A stretch of DNA of 64,000 nt from Podospora comata (Eukaryota; Ascomycota; Sordariomycetes; Sordariales; Podosporaceae). The position numbers and the translations under genes are program-made. A model generated the notes under the pieces. It was given only the letters and a program-made list of their open reading frames with translations, did no database searches and had not been told where the DNA came from. Below, in pieces: positions 32,871-45,676 of this stretch. Where the stretch lies: NCBI GenBank assembly GCA_017354895.1, contig CP071499.1, forward strand, positions 2,170,001 to 2,234,000, in the 5' to 3' direction. How positions within the stretch are numbered: the stretch's first letter is position 1; each line of letters begins with the position of its first letter.

Positions 32871-35800
32871 TGTACAGTCAAAGCTTGAAAGGGGTAGGTG
32901 GGAAAGTTTTGCCATTGGGTATTTTACAACAGCGAAAACAGCGGCTCAGGATAATTCACATGGAAGAGAAGTGGAAAAAGAAGGGGATATTGAAGTTTCA
33001 AGCGAGGGGTTAAGATGATGACAAGCAGCGAAGTAGTAGCATTAATACCACAACAAAGGGGTGGGGAGGGGTGAACGGGGTTAGTATAACCAAGCGAGTG
33101 TGTTTCTTTTTTATTGTTTGACTTTTTGGGGCAGGATTGTCTTTGTTATGTGTCAGATTGGATCTCTGACGGTTGCTATATCTCTTTCTGTCATTGGTGG
33201 AAAGCGAATGATGCACACATTAAAGGCGGCTGCCGGTGGTGGTTTTGATACCTCGATAGTTTGACAAGTTTGGCTTTGGAATACCTTGTTTTTTCTTCGT
33301 TTTTACTTCTTCAGTCTTTGAACTTCTTCTTAGAGATACTATAAGAATGTATGCCTCGGCTGCTTTGTGGTTTGCACACCCTGGGAGAGGGAGTAATGAC
33401 GCAACCAGACTCAACCGGAGCTCCCACGTAGTAAGCCTGCCACACCGGAACTTCCGACAGAGAGACCTTGAGTTGGCCGTTTTATCGTCATCACAAATAC
33501 CATACGAGCACTTCACCAGTTGGGGTTCCCAATCAGCACAGCCCAGCCACTCCCACAGCCTCGACTCTGACCATAAAAAGCCGCGCTCACATGCAAAGTC
33601 CCGAGTGCCATACCTTTAATCAAGCCTGCCTCTGACTGACCGAGTGAGTGAGGTAAGCACAACCATCAACCACAGCCCCATCACGTCAACACTCCAAACC
33701 AAACTGCCAGCCTCACCCATCTCATATGACACTTACAAGTGGTCTTGTCCCGTGTCCTATACCGCTCCGCTCTGACGATCCCCGTCTCCGTTCACGGAAG
33801 AACAGGACCCAAATCCAGAAAAGCACAACATTTCACATGTATCCAAACAAAAAGTCCCGAATAACACAACAGCACTTTCCACCGCAAAAGGCCAAGCTCA
33901 ACAAGGTTCCCCCCAACATCCTGGGCGTTTCTTGTTTCTTGCCGCCACGGGCCTTGGCAAAAGCTTGTCTCGATCGGAATACCCACACTTGAAAGCACCC
34001 CCCTGCCACTCGACCCTTTATGAATGCGCGGTGGAAAGTTCACTTCCACGGAAAAAAACACCGGATGTCAAAGCAGATTTCCGCGGTGAAAATGCCAAGG
34101 AGAATATACATATGTACGGATGCTGTACATATACATCTGGCCGGTCCTTGTGTGCTGTGCAGTGGTTGCAACAAGCCAGGCCCGGTCGCATGCAAGCACG
34201 TACGTACATACAGTCCTTTCTTGCGGTGTGTGCGCGGAAAAGGGGGAATGAATGGCAGGCCGGCCCCCCGGATGTGTGCGTGTGTGTGTGTGTCTTTTCA
34301 GCGAGTTATCTCAACCACGTGTATGTAGCAAGTAAATACGTACGTCCATCCGGATGTCGCGGTGAGAAAACCACTCCCTCCCCGTTCCTTGGAAACACTT
34401 GCCATCAAATGTGTGATAGAGTATTGGCTCCAATGGGACCCAACAGTAACCACGCCAGAACCCAAAAGGTTTCAATTCGAGTTAAGTTCACATGTCAAGA
34501 CATGGCCCCGTTGAAAGCGCACACCGCAGAATACTCCGTGGTGATAACACCTGCCACTTTTTAGCTGCGTCTGTTAGTTCAACCCTCCAACCAACCCCTC
34601 CTTCCTCAAAGTCCCCAAAGGGAGAGCAGAACCTCCTACCACGCAACGCATTAGCTGGTTGGTGACTTGACCAGAAAGCCAGACCCAAAGTAAACTAGTT
34701 GGATAGCCGCTCTCACCTTCTTCTCGACCCAAACGCTGCTGCTGCTGTGAAACTCCTCATGGTCATCCGACGGGCCGGTGGGTTGTTCGACACCATCGTC
34801 CCCCACAAGCTTCATGCCAAGAACCGGGTCATGGGGTTCTCAAAAGAGTTGTTGTGTCCCAAAGCACCGGGTAAAAGAGGGGAGAGAGGGGGGGGAAAAA
34901 CAAAAAACACAAGGAGATCTAATCTACAAGAGGCTCAAAACATTCCCATGTTTGCATGGGATGGGAGAAAAGGGTAAAGAGCAGGAGGGCCTTTGGCTCC
35001 TCCAATGCAGGCCAAGAAAAGACCGATATCAGGTCCCTTAACCGCAACCGCCCATCGGATGCTGATGCTCCCTTTGATGATGGACAGAGCGGAAGAGCTC
35101 CGAGTGGAGGGGGTTGTGCCACCACACAGCACAAAACGATGTTCAAGTGATGGGTGGTATTGGAAAGGGGGGAGAAGAGGGTGAGGAGGAAGATGGCGAT
35201 TCTCGTGACTGGGCCAATTGGCCAATTGGTCGCTGAGGCCGGGTTGCTGACAATTGCTGAAGCATGATGATGAGAGAATGCGACGAAAAAGCAGACTTGA
35301 AAGAGGAGGGAAGGGAAGGAGGAAAATGCCTCATAGACAACAGGTTTCATGCTCGAATAGGGAGAAATGGTTGATCAATGCTGCGTAGAGGTCGCAGGGC
35401 CCTGTCCGCACAACGTGGTGGACTATCGTATGTGGCCATGGGCTGAAGCGGTGGTCAGTCAACGGCACACCTGCGTCAGGGCCTGGCCTGGTCGCCGGCC
35501 ACGTTTTGATACTGGAAAGGATCCCGAGGGTGGGATGGGAGATGGGAGCGAGAGGTAACTGGAAGATGTGACCAATTTCCAGCCAATTTGGGGTGGAAGT
35601 TCCGGGACAAGAGTTGCTCTCGCTTCGGCGGACACCTCTTCCCCGTCCGGCCGTGTGTGCCCCCGCACCTGCGCCAGAACAAAGAGCCGGGAGGCCGCCC
35701 ACGGCGCCAACGAGGCCGGCACCGGGGGAGGGGGCGCATGGGGTTTTTGATGGGGCTGGTGGAAACAAAAGATGCGTTGCCAAGGCCGGCGAATCTGTGC

Positions 35801-37185
35801 GGATGTCCCTCTTGGGGATCATCGGGTGGACACAGGAGAACGTTGCTCTGCCAAGACTGCGCCTAGGGCGTGTAAGTGCGGGTTATTGGGTTGGCTTTTT
35901 GCAACTTTGACTGATGGGCCTGTTGATAATTGATCGGTCATGAGATGCAGAGCTGTATAAAAAGAACGCAACAGAAGCTTTTCGTTGTGTGTTTGAAGTG
36001 GAGAGACATCCCACATTTCGTTGTTTTCATCGTGGCTGCCCTCGCCCATCATCTCGCCGGCCCAAAGCAGTTACGAAATCGCAACAGCTGCAGGTGTCTT
36101 GCATGAATAGGGATGGATCCAGTGGAGGTTGTTTTTTTAGGATTTCACTGAGAGAGCAAGAACAAACCTTGAATTCAGCGAGATCCAAACGAAATAGCCA
36201 ATGACAGGACAGGCAAATCTAACCATGGGGGTCTAGAATTTGCCTTTTGACAGCACGGCCGAGGCTGGGGAGCACAGCATATATCAAAAAGGGAGGGCGT
36301 CACAAGCGGCTGTACACAGGGAAGTTTCTTTGGGGGGTTTGAAAATACTGGGTATCTTTTGTGCCGAAAAAGGATGGCGGAGGAGAAGGCCTGGAGCAAG
36401 CTGGGGCACGGCCGGGCAGGCTCACGGCTGAAGAAATGACCCAGGTGTTTGGCTCCCATGGCTGCTTTCAGACAAAGAAGGGACAGAAGTTTGAGCCTCC
36501 ATTCGGATATCGTAGGGCTTATTACATAATGTGGAATTCACGAGAAGAAGTTGTTTTTTTTTTGTTTTTTTTTTGGTTTTTTAGAGGTTTCCCGCCACCT
36601 TAGAGTCACTTCCTTGTTTCTCACAGGTACTGCGCACAAGTACCTCCATACATGCACGATAGGTTGTGGTACGTACCACTCTACCCCATCCCACGAGGGT
36701 GTTCCGTCCGTCCCTTATTCACGTCCCCCTGGTAATTTGTTGCCATACGGTACAAGAGTACATGTTTGGCTGCTGGGAGGAGAAGGCTGTCCTAAAGCGG
36801 ACCTGTTCCCTTTTCCCCTTTCACTGGACTGATCAGATTCACCGCCCGTACGCGGTGACGAGAGAGGGGTTGCAGCTTGCCGTGCAGAAAGAAGATTGCA
36901 GCTTGCTGACGTCTCGGAACTATAAGGCTGCGAGCTTCGATCAGCAAGCAGGCCGTGTTGGTTTGGACCTTCCATCTCCTTCTCACCAACGGCCGGTCGT
37001 TGCCTGTCCTCAGGCCTGCGTCTCGCGCCCATAGATCTTCTACCTCGGTCATCCAAGAAAGAGACTGGCGAAGAGTGAGAGGGCCAGCCAGCCAGTCCGG
37101 TCTGTCAAAGACTCCTCCATACCCCCATCAGCCGACGGCATTTTTGCCCCCGCTCTGTCCAACCCGGCGAGCTCTTTTTACCTGA

Positions 37186-37230
37186 ACCTTTACCTTTACC
37201 TTTACCTTTACCGTTACCTACCTTTACTTC
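37186..37230. repeat. (CTTTAC)n hexanucleotide repeat
   Basis: Four to five CTTTAC units with slight variation (one GTTAC), in the probable promoter of the HAL4-like kinase gene. Confidence 0.8.
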
Positions 37231-37394
37231 AAGCCCCAAACCCGAGGGGAAAGCAACGGCACGAAACCAGTCACGACACAAATCACAAATTTTACCCTCG
37301 CCCTCAACCCTCTTACATAACCAATAACAAACCGAAACTGGCTCTCTGTGTCACTTCTTCAAGCTCTCCCCAACCATTACTTGACCGATTCACC

Positions 37395-37460
37395 ATGTCC
37401 GATTCAATCCTCCTGACCAAGAAGTCATCATCCGGCACCCTGCTCCTCGGCCACTACTAA
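37395..37460 (+). promoter_or_regulatory. upstream ORF (21 codons) before the HAL4-like kinase
   Basis: ATG in a strong context (TTCACCATGTCC) opens a 21-residue peptide beginning MSDSILLTKKSS and ending LLLGHY before TAA. It lies 452 nt upstream of the main start in a region that looks like a 5' leader (pyrimidine-rich, no other long ORF). Transcription through it is assumed, not shown. Confidence 0.5.
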
Positions 37461-37911
37461 TATCTTGGAAGAGCCACCCTATCATATCAAAAGCCCCAGG
37501 AGCAATTCCCATTTCAGCGATTCACTCGCCTCCCGAGCTCCACTTTTGCAGCACTCCACATCAACGACTTCTTGATTTTCTGCTCGCGCTGCTTCTTCCC
37601 CCTACCTCTTACTCCCACAGACTTTTCCCCGTCTGTCCCCGACAGAACTCAGCAGCGACAACAACAAAAAACCTTGGCAGTTTTGGTCGTTATAACAGGA
37701 TAGCCCCGGGCTCTGCCCACCAAGACCACAAGGCGCGTTCGCCGCCACTACCATCACTGCTGCTGCCCTGCCTTTGCTCTTGCATAAGCGCAGTGACTGA
37801 AACCACCCGACTCGCTTACCTCTTTGCCCGCTCCAGCACTGCGGCACCCGCCATCAATATTCTCCTACAGCACCGTCCAAGAAGCCCAGCGCTCTTCTCG
37901 CATACCTAAAC

Positions 37912-39459
37912 ATGTCAACCACCGCCGATGCCAAGCCTCCCTCCACGAGGTCCTCCCAGGCCCCGTCAATCAAGTCGGTCGATATCCCGCCCAGGTCTCC
38001 CAACCTGAACGGTTTGACCGAGCAGCCTGCAAAGCCCGTGGAGAAGGCGTCTGTAAAAGACCGTCTGACGCGCATGTTCTCAACCAGAGACGCTGCCTCT
38101 CGCGCCGCATCCACCGACGGCAAGCCCACTCCCAGCACCGGCACCCCTGGCAACACTTCCCCGCCGCCCTCGAGGCCCTCGGCCCCAGAACGTAAGGGTT
38201 CGATTGCGTCAGACAAGTCGCCCGCCCCGACCACTGCGACAGCGAGCAAGTCCAAATTGGCAAACGGCAAGGATGGCCACCTGCAGCGCTTCATGCTTCT
38301 CCCAGATCCTCCCGGAGGACACGAGCACCACCTCAAGTCGTCGCGTCGCCAGGAGAGGTTAACCGACATGATCAAGGGGCTGCTCGGCCGGAAGTCTGAA
38401 CCGCAGCATGCGGCGCCCGAGAATGACCTTTCGCTCGTCTCCAACTGGGTCGACAATCTGAAGCGGGAAAAGGAAGGAGGCTCTTCGGCTTCGGACAAGA
38501 AGGCGGCGAACGGAGCCGGTGGCTTGGTGGAGAAGTACGGCAAATGCCAGGAGGTGGTGGGCCGCGGCGCTTTCGGCATCGTAAGAATTTCCCACAAGAA
38601 GATGGAGAATGGTGTCGGCGAGAAGCTGTTCGCCGTCAAGGAGTTCCGCAGGCGTCCAGAGGAGACCGAAAAGAAGTATAGCAAACGTCTTACGGCCGAG
38701 TTCTGCATCTCTTCGTCTCTCCGCCATCCCAACGTCATCCACACGCTGGACCTGGTTAAGGACTCAAAGGGCGACTATTGCGAGGTGATGGAGTTCTGCG
38801 CCGGTGGTGATCTTTACACCCTTGTCCTGGCGGCAGGCAAGCTCGAGGTTCAGGAGGCGGACTGCTTCTTCAAGCAGATGATGCGTGGCGTGGAATACAT
38901 GCACGAGATGGGAGTTGCCCATCGCGATCTGAAGCCAGAAAACTTGCTTCTCACCACCAACGGCGGGCTCAAAATTACGGATTTCGGAAACGGAGAGTGT
39001 TTCCGCATGGCCTGGGAGAACGATGCGCACATGGTGTCGGGCTTGTGCGGCTCGGCCCCTTACATTGCTCCAGAGGAGTACATCGACAGGGAATTTGATG
39101 CCCGCGCTGTGGACGTCTGGGCTTGCGGTGTCATTTACATGGCTATGCGGACTGGTCGTCACCTCTGGCGTGTGGCCAAGAAGGACGAGGATGAATTCTA
39201 TGATCGGTACCTTGAAGGACGGAGGGATGAAGCGGGCTATGGCCCGATAGAGTCGTTGCACAGGGTAAGTGCGATTGTGAACCATTACACTCTTTTGACT
39301 CGCATTAACCCACCATCCCCCATTTAGGCCCGCTGCAGGAATGTGATTTACTCCATCCTCGACCCAAATCCGTCTAGAAGAATCACAGCCTCGCAAGTCC
39401 TCAAATCTGAGTGGGGCCGTGAGATAAAACTGTGCAAGGCTGGTGAAGAAGGTCTTTAA
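37912..39459 (+). CDS. HAL4/SAT4-family protein kinase
   Basis: Exons 37912-39264 and 39328-39459 (63-nt intron) give about 494 aa. Residues 1-200 are Ser/Pro/Lys-rich and disordered. The kinase domain starts near YGKCQEVVGRGAFGIVRI (about residue 205), with AVKEFRRRPEE, HRDLKPENLL (about 338), and the family-typical TDFGNGECFRMAWE in place of a usual DFG-plus-activation loop, followed by LCGSAPYIAPEEY. Yeast HAL4/HAL5 and SAT4-like kinases stabilise potassium transporters at the plasma membrane and affect salt and pH tolerance; a similar role is inferred. The short second exon encodes the last helix of the C-lobe (RRITASQVLKSEWG). ATG 37912 is preceded by CTAAAC in the leader; no in-frame upstream Met was seen. 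Confidence 0.92.
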
Positions 39460-39667
39460 CACGAGCTCCGTCAGGCTGGATCGAAATTGGAATGATGTTG
39501 TTGTTTATGTATAAAATAGCATTATCCGAGGGAGAACCACGTCTGGCGGGGCAAACAAAACGAAACAAAAAAACAAAAACACCAAAAAAAAAAACACAGA
39601 CCTTTTTTTTCTTCTTCACTTGTTGTTTTTTCGACAGAGGATTCATATCAAATACCTATTAGTTCTT

Positions 39668-39722
39668 TCTTTCTTCTTCTTCTTCTTCTTCTTCTTCTTC
39701 TTCTTCTTCTTCTTCTTCTTTT
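39668..39722. repeat. (TTC)n microsatellite
   Basis: About 18 TTC units, followed by a short (CTA)n. Confidence 0.95.
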
Positions 39723-39841
39723 TCTACTACTACTACTACCACAGCGCGCGCCTCTCATGACATATCATGAGGCACCTTTCATTCTATTTCACGAAGCGAA
39801 ATGACGACGACACTCTCACATGGCAAAGTACACACCCCCCC

Positions 39842-39863
39842 CACACACACACACACACACACA
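39842..39863. repeat. (CA)n microsatellite
   Basis: About 11 CA units after a C-rich stretch. Confidence 0.9.
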
Positions 39864-40506
39864 AGCAAGCAAGGTCAAGATTCTCACGAGCAAAGCACTG
39901 GAGTTCGGGCGAATGATATAACTTCTTTTACATCAATTTTTTTTTTTTAGCAAACTATCGATTTCTCTTGCAGCCCTTACTATACTAATACTTTTCGCTT
40001 CGTTAGGGAGGCTGGTTCTTTTTCTTTTCTTTCTTTCGTTTGTTCAGAACAGAGGGAATTGGGTTGGCCAGATCTGATTTTTTTTTTCTTGTCTGCGCGT
40101 TTTCTCTCTTGCGGGCAAAAAGTGGGGTAAGGGAAGGGGAGGGGAGGGAAGAAGAGGTTTGCAGAGGGGGGTTTGAACTACACTATTTTTTTTATAGAGT
40201 AGTTAGAGGGGAGTAGGAGCACAAGGGGCAGGTGAATACTATTTTTTCTTTTTCTCTTTTACAACTTTTGGGGAGAGAAGCTAGGTGGTGATGGATGTGA
40301 GAAGCTGGGACATGACAGGCAAGCCGAGGATGGATGATGACTATTTGAAGATGTTGATAATTTCACCTGGTGGGGGATGGATGAGAAAGGGTTTGAACGG
40401 CGAAAAGACCAACACGCGAGGGGGGGGGAAAGATTGCATTTTTCACGACAGACTACCACCACTTTATATTACAGTTTTCAAGCGCGGCGTAGGGCTTGTT
40501 TGGGGT

Positions 40507-40542
40507 TTATTATATATGTATATATATATATATATATATATA
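40507..40542. repeat. (TA)n microsatellite
   Basis: About 17 TA units with one G interruption. Confidence 0.9.
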
Positions 40543-42412
40543 CCTTTTTCGTTCGTTGATAGGCAGGCAGTCGGGCGGGCGGTTGTTTATGCTTTTCTGG
40601 AGAGGTTGGCAAAGCGTTCGTTTTATCTGGGAAGGAACATATTTAAGTATAGTAATGTATACATGATACAATACACAGTCACGCTTGATGTACTCTTCTC
40701 ATTATACTCACGAACACAGCTCGCTCTTGAAGAGTACAGACGCCCACACAGATCAGGGGAGGTTCTGCATGAATACACCCACAACCCAACCCACAACAGC
40801 CCAACTATTACTGAGCCAACTAACCAACCCACTCACTTCTGCAAGAGAAAGCAAAAGAACCTGAGCCAAGACGAAAACGAAAACTGCCGTCCCTGCCGCA
40901 GTTGGTTGAATTTCGGGATGTGGGAGGGAGAAGAATGACCCTATGGAATGTCTTGGCTGACGTTTTTGTGGGATCGTGATAATTGGGGGGAGAGGGAGGG
41001 TTCGGGATATCGGATCGGATGTCGGCATCTTTTTTTTTTCAAGGCCGCGTGGATCAAGGCCCAGGGTCTCGTCTCCTCCTTTGCTTTGGGTTGGACACTT
41101 AATCTCACATGGGGCATCGCGTGGGTTGGGTTTGAATGGGGGTTTTGTGAAGAGATAAGTGTCCGTGGTTTGGTTCCTTGTGAGGGGGTTCAAAAGGGGG
41201 CGGGTGATGGTCAGGTACGGGCGGTTCATGGTGCGATCTCCATCAATAGCGGCGGGTGGGTGGATGAAAGAATGGAAGGAGACAAGAGTCTTCTAGAAGG
41301 GCTTTTTTTCATTCAGGGGTAAGAGTGAGGGGAGATGGGAAAGAGTTCCTCTCTCTTTGGTACGGGGCTTGCTGTTGTCTTCATTCTTGATGGGGTACGG
41401 TGCCTCAACACCATGTTTCTCTGGCAAGATGCTGGATAGCCAACAGTGTGGCTTTAACGGGCTAAGCTACATGGTCCATTTCCAAATGATGAAATGCGGG
41501 ATATCCCGTAGATCTCATGATATCATCTCGATCGTTACGCCCCCTCCCCGCGGGATTGGAGTTTCTCGTATGCGATCACTTGGAATGCAACAGCTGCTGT
41601 GCTCATGAACATTTATGTGTCACGGGAGAAAATGCATGAATGAAGGCCCACAACAAAAGGGCTCTCTCTCTCTCTCTTTCTTATATCCGCCTTTTGACAG
41701 CCGTGGAATATCTATCTCACTAGTCAGTCAAACATGACTGAATGATAGATGTCGTAAGGAAGTCCAGAGCGAGATTGAAACCTCTTTTGCATCATCAAAT
41801 CCACAACCCTCCTAATTTCTCACCACCGTGTGGACCATCTTGACGTCTCACAAACTAGAACCCCTTTCTCTGCCGCCACCCGCCCGCCTGGCACCCGGTA
41901 CACCCCTTCCCCCCACTCTATCTCTACTATTTATACCATTTCCGTCGTAACCAAAAGACGTCACTCACTCGCACAAGCCTTTTTTGGGGGGAGTCGTACA
42001 AGCTCGTGTACTTAATGTAGACAGCCGACCCGATTTCACATCCGTTTTTTTTGTCCTTCCGTAATACTACGTGGAACATCATCTCTCGGTACCTACTCAA
42101 GCGCATCCACCCTCCCTTCATCGTCGTATATCAGTATAGCATCTCTTCAACATACACTTCCCGCTGAACCATGGACCAACTCTCCATGCTCCTGTGCTGA
42201 AGAACATGAGAAGAAACACTTGCTTGCATATTTCAAGGATAAGATTATGCCACAAGCAAAATACATAAAAGCGTCTAGAAAGACAGCAACAGCAGACAAG
42301 CACAGCCGGTAAATATTTCACTTCTATTAGATACCTTACTAGATGAATAGTCGACAGAATTCCACGAGGCAGCAGGTAGGTAGTATTGACTGTACATATA
42401 TCTCTCCTCCAT

Positions 42413-42449
<37 letters not shown>

Positions 42450-42456
42450 GACAGAC
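42413..42456. repeat. (CA)n-(CAGA)n compound microsatellite
   Basis: About 16 CA units running into three CAGA units. Confidence 0.9.
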
Positions 42457-43202
42457 ATACATCCCCTTAAAACCCATAGGTTCTTTCCTATCATCATTAT
42501 TAAGCCCCCCCTTACACCCCTGAACCTCAACCTCCTCACTGGGAGAACAGAGCCATTGTCCAATGCCCTCCCCATGCCTTTCGACAGACAAGTAAATATA
42601 ATCAAACTCAGCAAATCCCTTCTTGACTAGTACAGTGCGCGTTCAAGTAAAGACCACCGGCAAAGCACAAAAGCAAAAACCGGCAACTGCCCAAAATATC
42701 AACCAAAAATATTCCATTTTCAAACCGCACATCGAAATCGTTCTTCGCACAACAAAAGTAAACAGAAAGAACCTCAACATTCAGTTGTCTGCGTGCATAG
42801 TAGAGAAACCACCCCAATAGGTAAATAAATAAACCAGAATAAACCCCACTTCCCTCAAAAAATACGCCAGCCAGCAGCACCCCCCCGAAATATCCCATCC
42901 CATTTCATACCAATCCATTCCATCCCTCCAACCATCCCAGTTGTTTTATTTCCTCTTCCTCCTCCTCCTCCTTCTCCTCCTCCTCCTCTTCCACTACCCC
43001 CCTTTCTCCTCCACATAATCAAACAAATTTCCCCTTCCATCCCCTCGAAAATAAATCACAAAAAACCCCAAGCTCCAAACCCCAAAAACCAGCCCCGCCA
43101 GCCCAGATATATCAAAATTCAAAAATATCGAATCGTAAGAGGTAATAGTGTAGTAGTAAAAATAATCACATCACAACAAAATAAATCCCCCCCACCAGAG
43201 CC

Positions 43203-43498
43203 TCATGAGTGAAACAGATCCCAAGCTCTCTCACACAGCTTCAAAAACTCTTCCCTCTTCGCCCTCTGCGTGTCAGGCGAGTCCCTCCCCTCATCAAACG
43301 GCCCCGTCCTCCTGCTCGACCCCGGCGCGTGCGGCGCAGGTCTGCTCCCGTTCCCCCCCAGCGGCGGGCTGCCGTCCTCGTACTCGGCCCGGCTTCTCTT
43401 GACGGGCGGCGCGTGGCTCTGGACGACATTGTTGCTGCTGATGCTCCGGCTTGCGTCAGCATACTGCGGTATCCCGTCATATCTCGAGTCTCGCGAGT

Positions 43499-43529
<31 letters not shown>

Positions 43530-44741
43530 GTACGGGTGCGGGGACGGTGGTGTTGGGGGTTGCTGCTGGTTGCCTGCGTAGTGTACTAACTTGGGTAAAA
43601 GTTCCGGTCTGCCGCCTGCCAGTTCCACCTGGGCTTCCTCGGCCGACTTGTACTCCCTCGGCCGGCCTGGGGTGGACGCTTGCTGCTGCTGAGGTGGCGG
43701 GTGGTGCGGCGACGCAAGAGGGGCGCGGTTCTGGTTGGCAAAGAGCGCGTGGCCGCTGGATTCTGGGTGTCCGGAAAGGTTCTGTCCAAAAACGTCGGCG
43801 ATGGGCGGGAGGCGATTGTTCGTTTGCTGGGCTGGGACGTGGTGAATGTGCGAGTTCCTGGCCAGATTCGAGGGCTGGTTGGTGATGTGTCGCGTTAGCG
43901 GGTGCGGGTTGTGTCTCCCTGTGAAGGTCTGGCCCAGTGGCGCGGATTGGATCACGCGCTCGTTCGCAAACTGCTCGTGCGACGGCGCAACGATGCTCAG
44001 ACCTGGCGGAGGCCCACGCTTGCGGGCAAAACCAGGTGTCTTTGCGGTAAATTGGCCTCCGTCCTTGTCGGCGGGACCGTCGCCCTTGGCCGACTGCTGC
44101 TGTAACCTCTGCTCGATAATCTGTCTCTGGTGTTCCCTGACGCTCATGCTGCGCTGCAGCTGCTCCTTCATGACTGGGTCCTGGGTTACGAAGCCGGGTG
44201 ACAGGCAGGCCAGACCAACTTCCTGGATGCCCAGGCCGTCTCTGGCAGTCAGGGGCCGTCCTGTGGCGGGTGAGACAATGTTTGTCGTGTTCTTGGAGAG
44301 ATCGAGCTTCCTCGGCCGGTGACGGGCTGTGGGCAAATCGGGCGATCCAGGCTCCTTCTTGACGATGATTTTGGGGCCTTCTCTGCTTCGAGATCTGTGC
44401 GTGGTGCGACGGGACGGATTAGTAACGTTGCCCCAAATGAAACAACAGACCCAGGGCTGATGGGCGCAGCGCAGCAGCTGGAAAGGGGGGTTGGAGAGCA
44501 AAACTTACGCGCTGGGTGGAGAGGACTTGTGAGCGGTGGGAGCGGCACCTACACCCTTTGGGCTGCCGCTACCAGTGCGTGCTGGCGCTGGCGCTGGCGC
44601 GTTCGGGTGTGCGGACATGGGTGGAGGAGGAGGAATCGACTGTGTTGGCCTCTGGGCGCTGGGAGATGTGGTGATGTCGTTGCCAAAAGAAGGCCTGTCG
44701 TGAGGAGCCGGTGAAGGGGCCATTGCGACTGCGGTGCTCAT
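43203..44741 (-). CDS. Pro/Gln-rich fungal protein, possibly RfeG-like
   Basis: Exons 44509-44741 and 43203-44394 (114-nt intron, GTAAGT...CACAG) give about 474 aa. The first 90 residues are Pro/Ala/Ser-rich. Conserved-looking blocks follow: REGPKIIVKKEPGSPD, PRKLDLSKNT, a DGLGIQEVGLACLSPGF segment leading into a charged helix (KEQLQRSMSVREHQRQIIEQR), then QSAPLGQTFTGRHN, NNRLPPIADVFG and GRPREYKSAEEAQVELAGG. A poly-Gln run (nine Gln) sits near the end, and the C-terminus closes with REEFLKLCERAWDLFH. I recall similar proteins annotated in Aspergillus as transcription factor RfeG, but I am not certain; no canonical DNA-binding domain is visible. Start 44741 is the first Met; a second in-frame Met lies six codons on. 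Confidence 0.82.
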
Positions 44742-45643
44742 GATGAGTTGTGTAGCGGTGGCGCGTTGCAGGCAATTCGAGGATTTGGAAGCGGGTTTGG
44801 AAAAACCGATCACTCAGATTTCCCCGAAAATTGGGGGGCAGGACCTAACTGGGGGTGTGAGAGGGCGATCCGAATCGAGAGCGTGTGTGGATGGATGAAT
44901 GGGTTGAAGCGAGGAAGTGCGGCGGGAAAGAGGCGTCGAGTCTGGTAGTCAAGTCGAGTCGAGACCACGAATTGGATACTCGGTACTCTGTCTCCTTTTT
45001 CTTGGATTAATTGTGTGTCGGCCAGAAGAAAACCGGGCGCTTCTTTCTCCCTCTCCGACTGCGTTGCGCTGTGCTTGTGCTTGTGCTGTGCAATGTGTGC
45101 TGTGCTGTGCTGGTAGGTGCTGTGCGTCGGCGTGTTGCTGCAACCAAGTGCTGCAGTTGCTGCACCTTCCTTTTTTTGGCAATGCACGTCGTAAAAGGGA
45201 AAGACGACACCACCACCCAAGACTTTTTGACGGGCGCTTGCGCTGGATTGGACCTTTGCTGGGATTCGTTGGATTGCTTCGGCCCGGACGTGGATAGTCG
45301 TTCCTGTTCTTCTCTAATTCCAATTCCAATTCCAACTATTCCACCTGCTTAATCTCTTCCTTCGTCCCGTCTTCCTTGTTCCTTTGGGGGAGTCGGCCGA
45401 TATATAGATGACCAACAAGACTAAATTATTGCGCCGCAGAGAAGCGGGCACGGGGGATTCGGTGGTGCTGTGTTGGATGACGGAGTGACCGGGGATGGTT
45501 TGGATGGTATTACACCTACACGCCACAACTGAGGAGGCCAAGAGTGCGGTAGCAAGAGTATGAAAAACAAGAAAAAAAAAAACAGAAAAAAGACTCGAGC
45601 AAAACAAAGTGCGATCGAGGGTTATTTTGTTCCGGAGACGAGA

Positions 45644-45676
<33 letters not shown>

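Larger units (their letters stand above)
32871..37911. other. 5 kb intergenic region before the HAL4-like kinase
   Basis: No conserved coding sequence was recognised despite many open frames. It holds a (GT)n run at about 34272-34293, a GC-rich block at about 35480-35840, pyrimidine-rich and T-run stretches (36550-36580), a CTTTAC repeat near 37186-37230 and an upstream ORF at 37395. The last kilobase is probably promoter and long leader of the kinase gene. Confidence 0.5.
39460..43202. other. intergenic region rich in simple repeats
   Basis: Lies between the 3' ends of the HAL4-like gene (+) and the Q-rich gene (-). It carries several microsatellites, (TTC)n, (CA)n twice and (TA)n, plus long T runs and a TCC-rich stretch at about 42953-43010. 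No gene was recognised. Confidence 0.6.

Noticed and set aside
33932-34564. 210-codon open frame in the long gap before the HAL4-like kinase
   Set aside because: Low-complexity composition with a Cys/Val run from a GT repeat, no domain motifs, no good start context, and overlapping open frames in other phases.
35588-35910. Overlapping open frames in a GC-rich block
   Set aside because: GC-rich sequence keeps several frames open at once; none shows conserved motifs or splice-supported extension.
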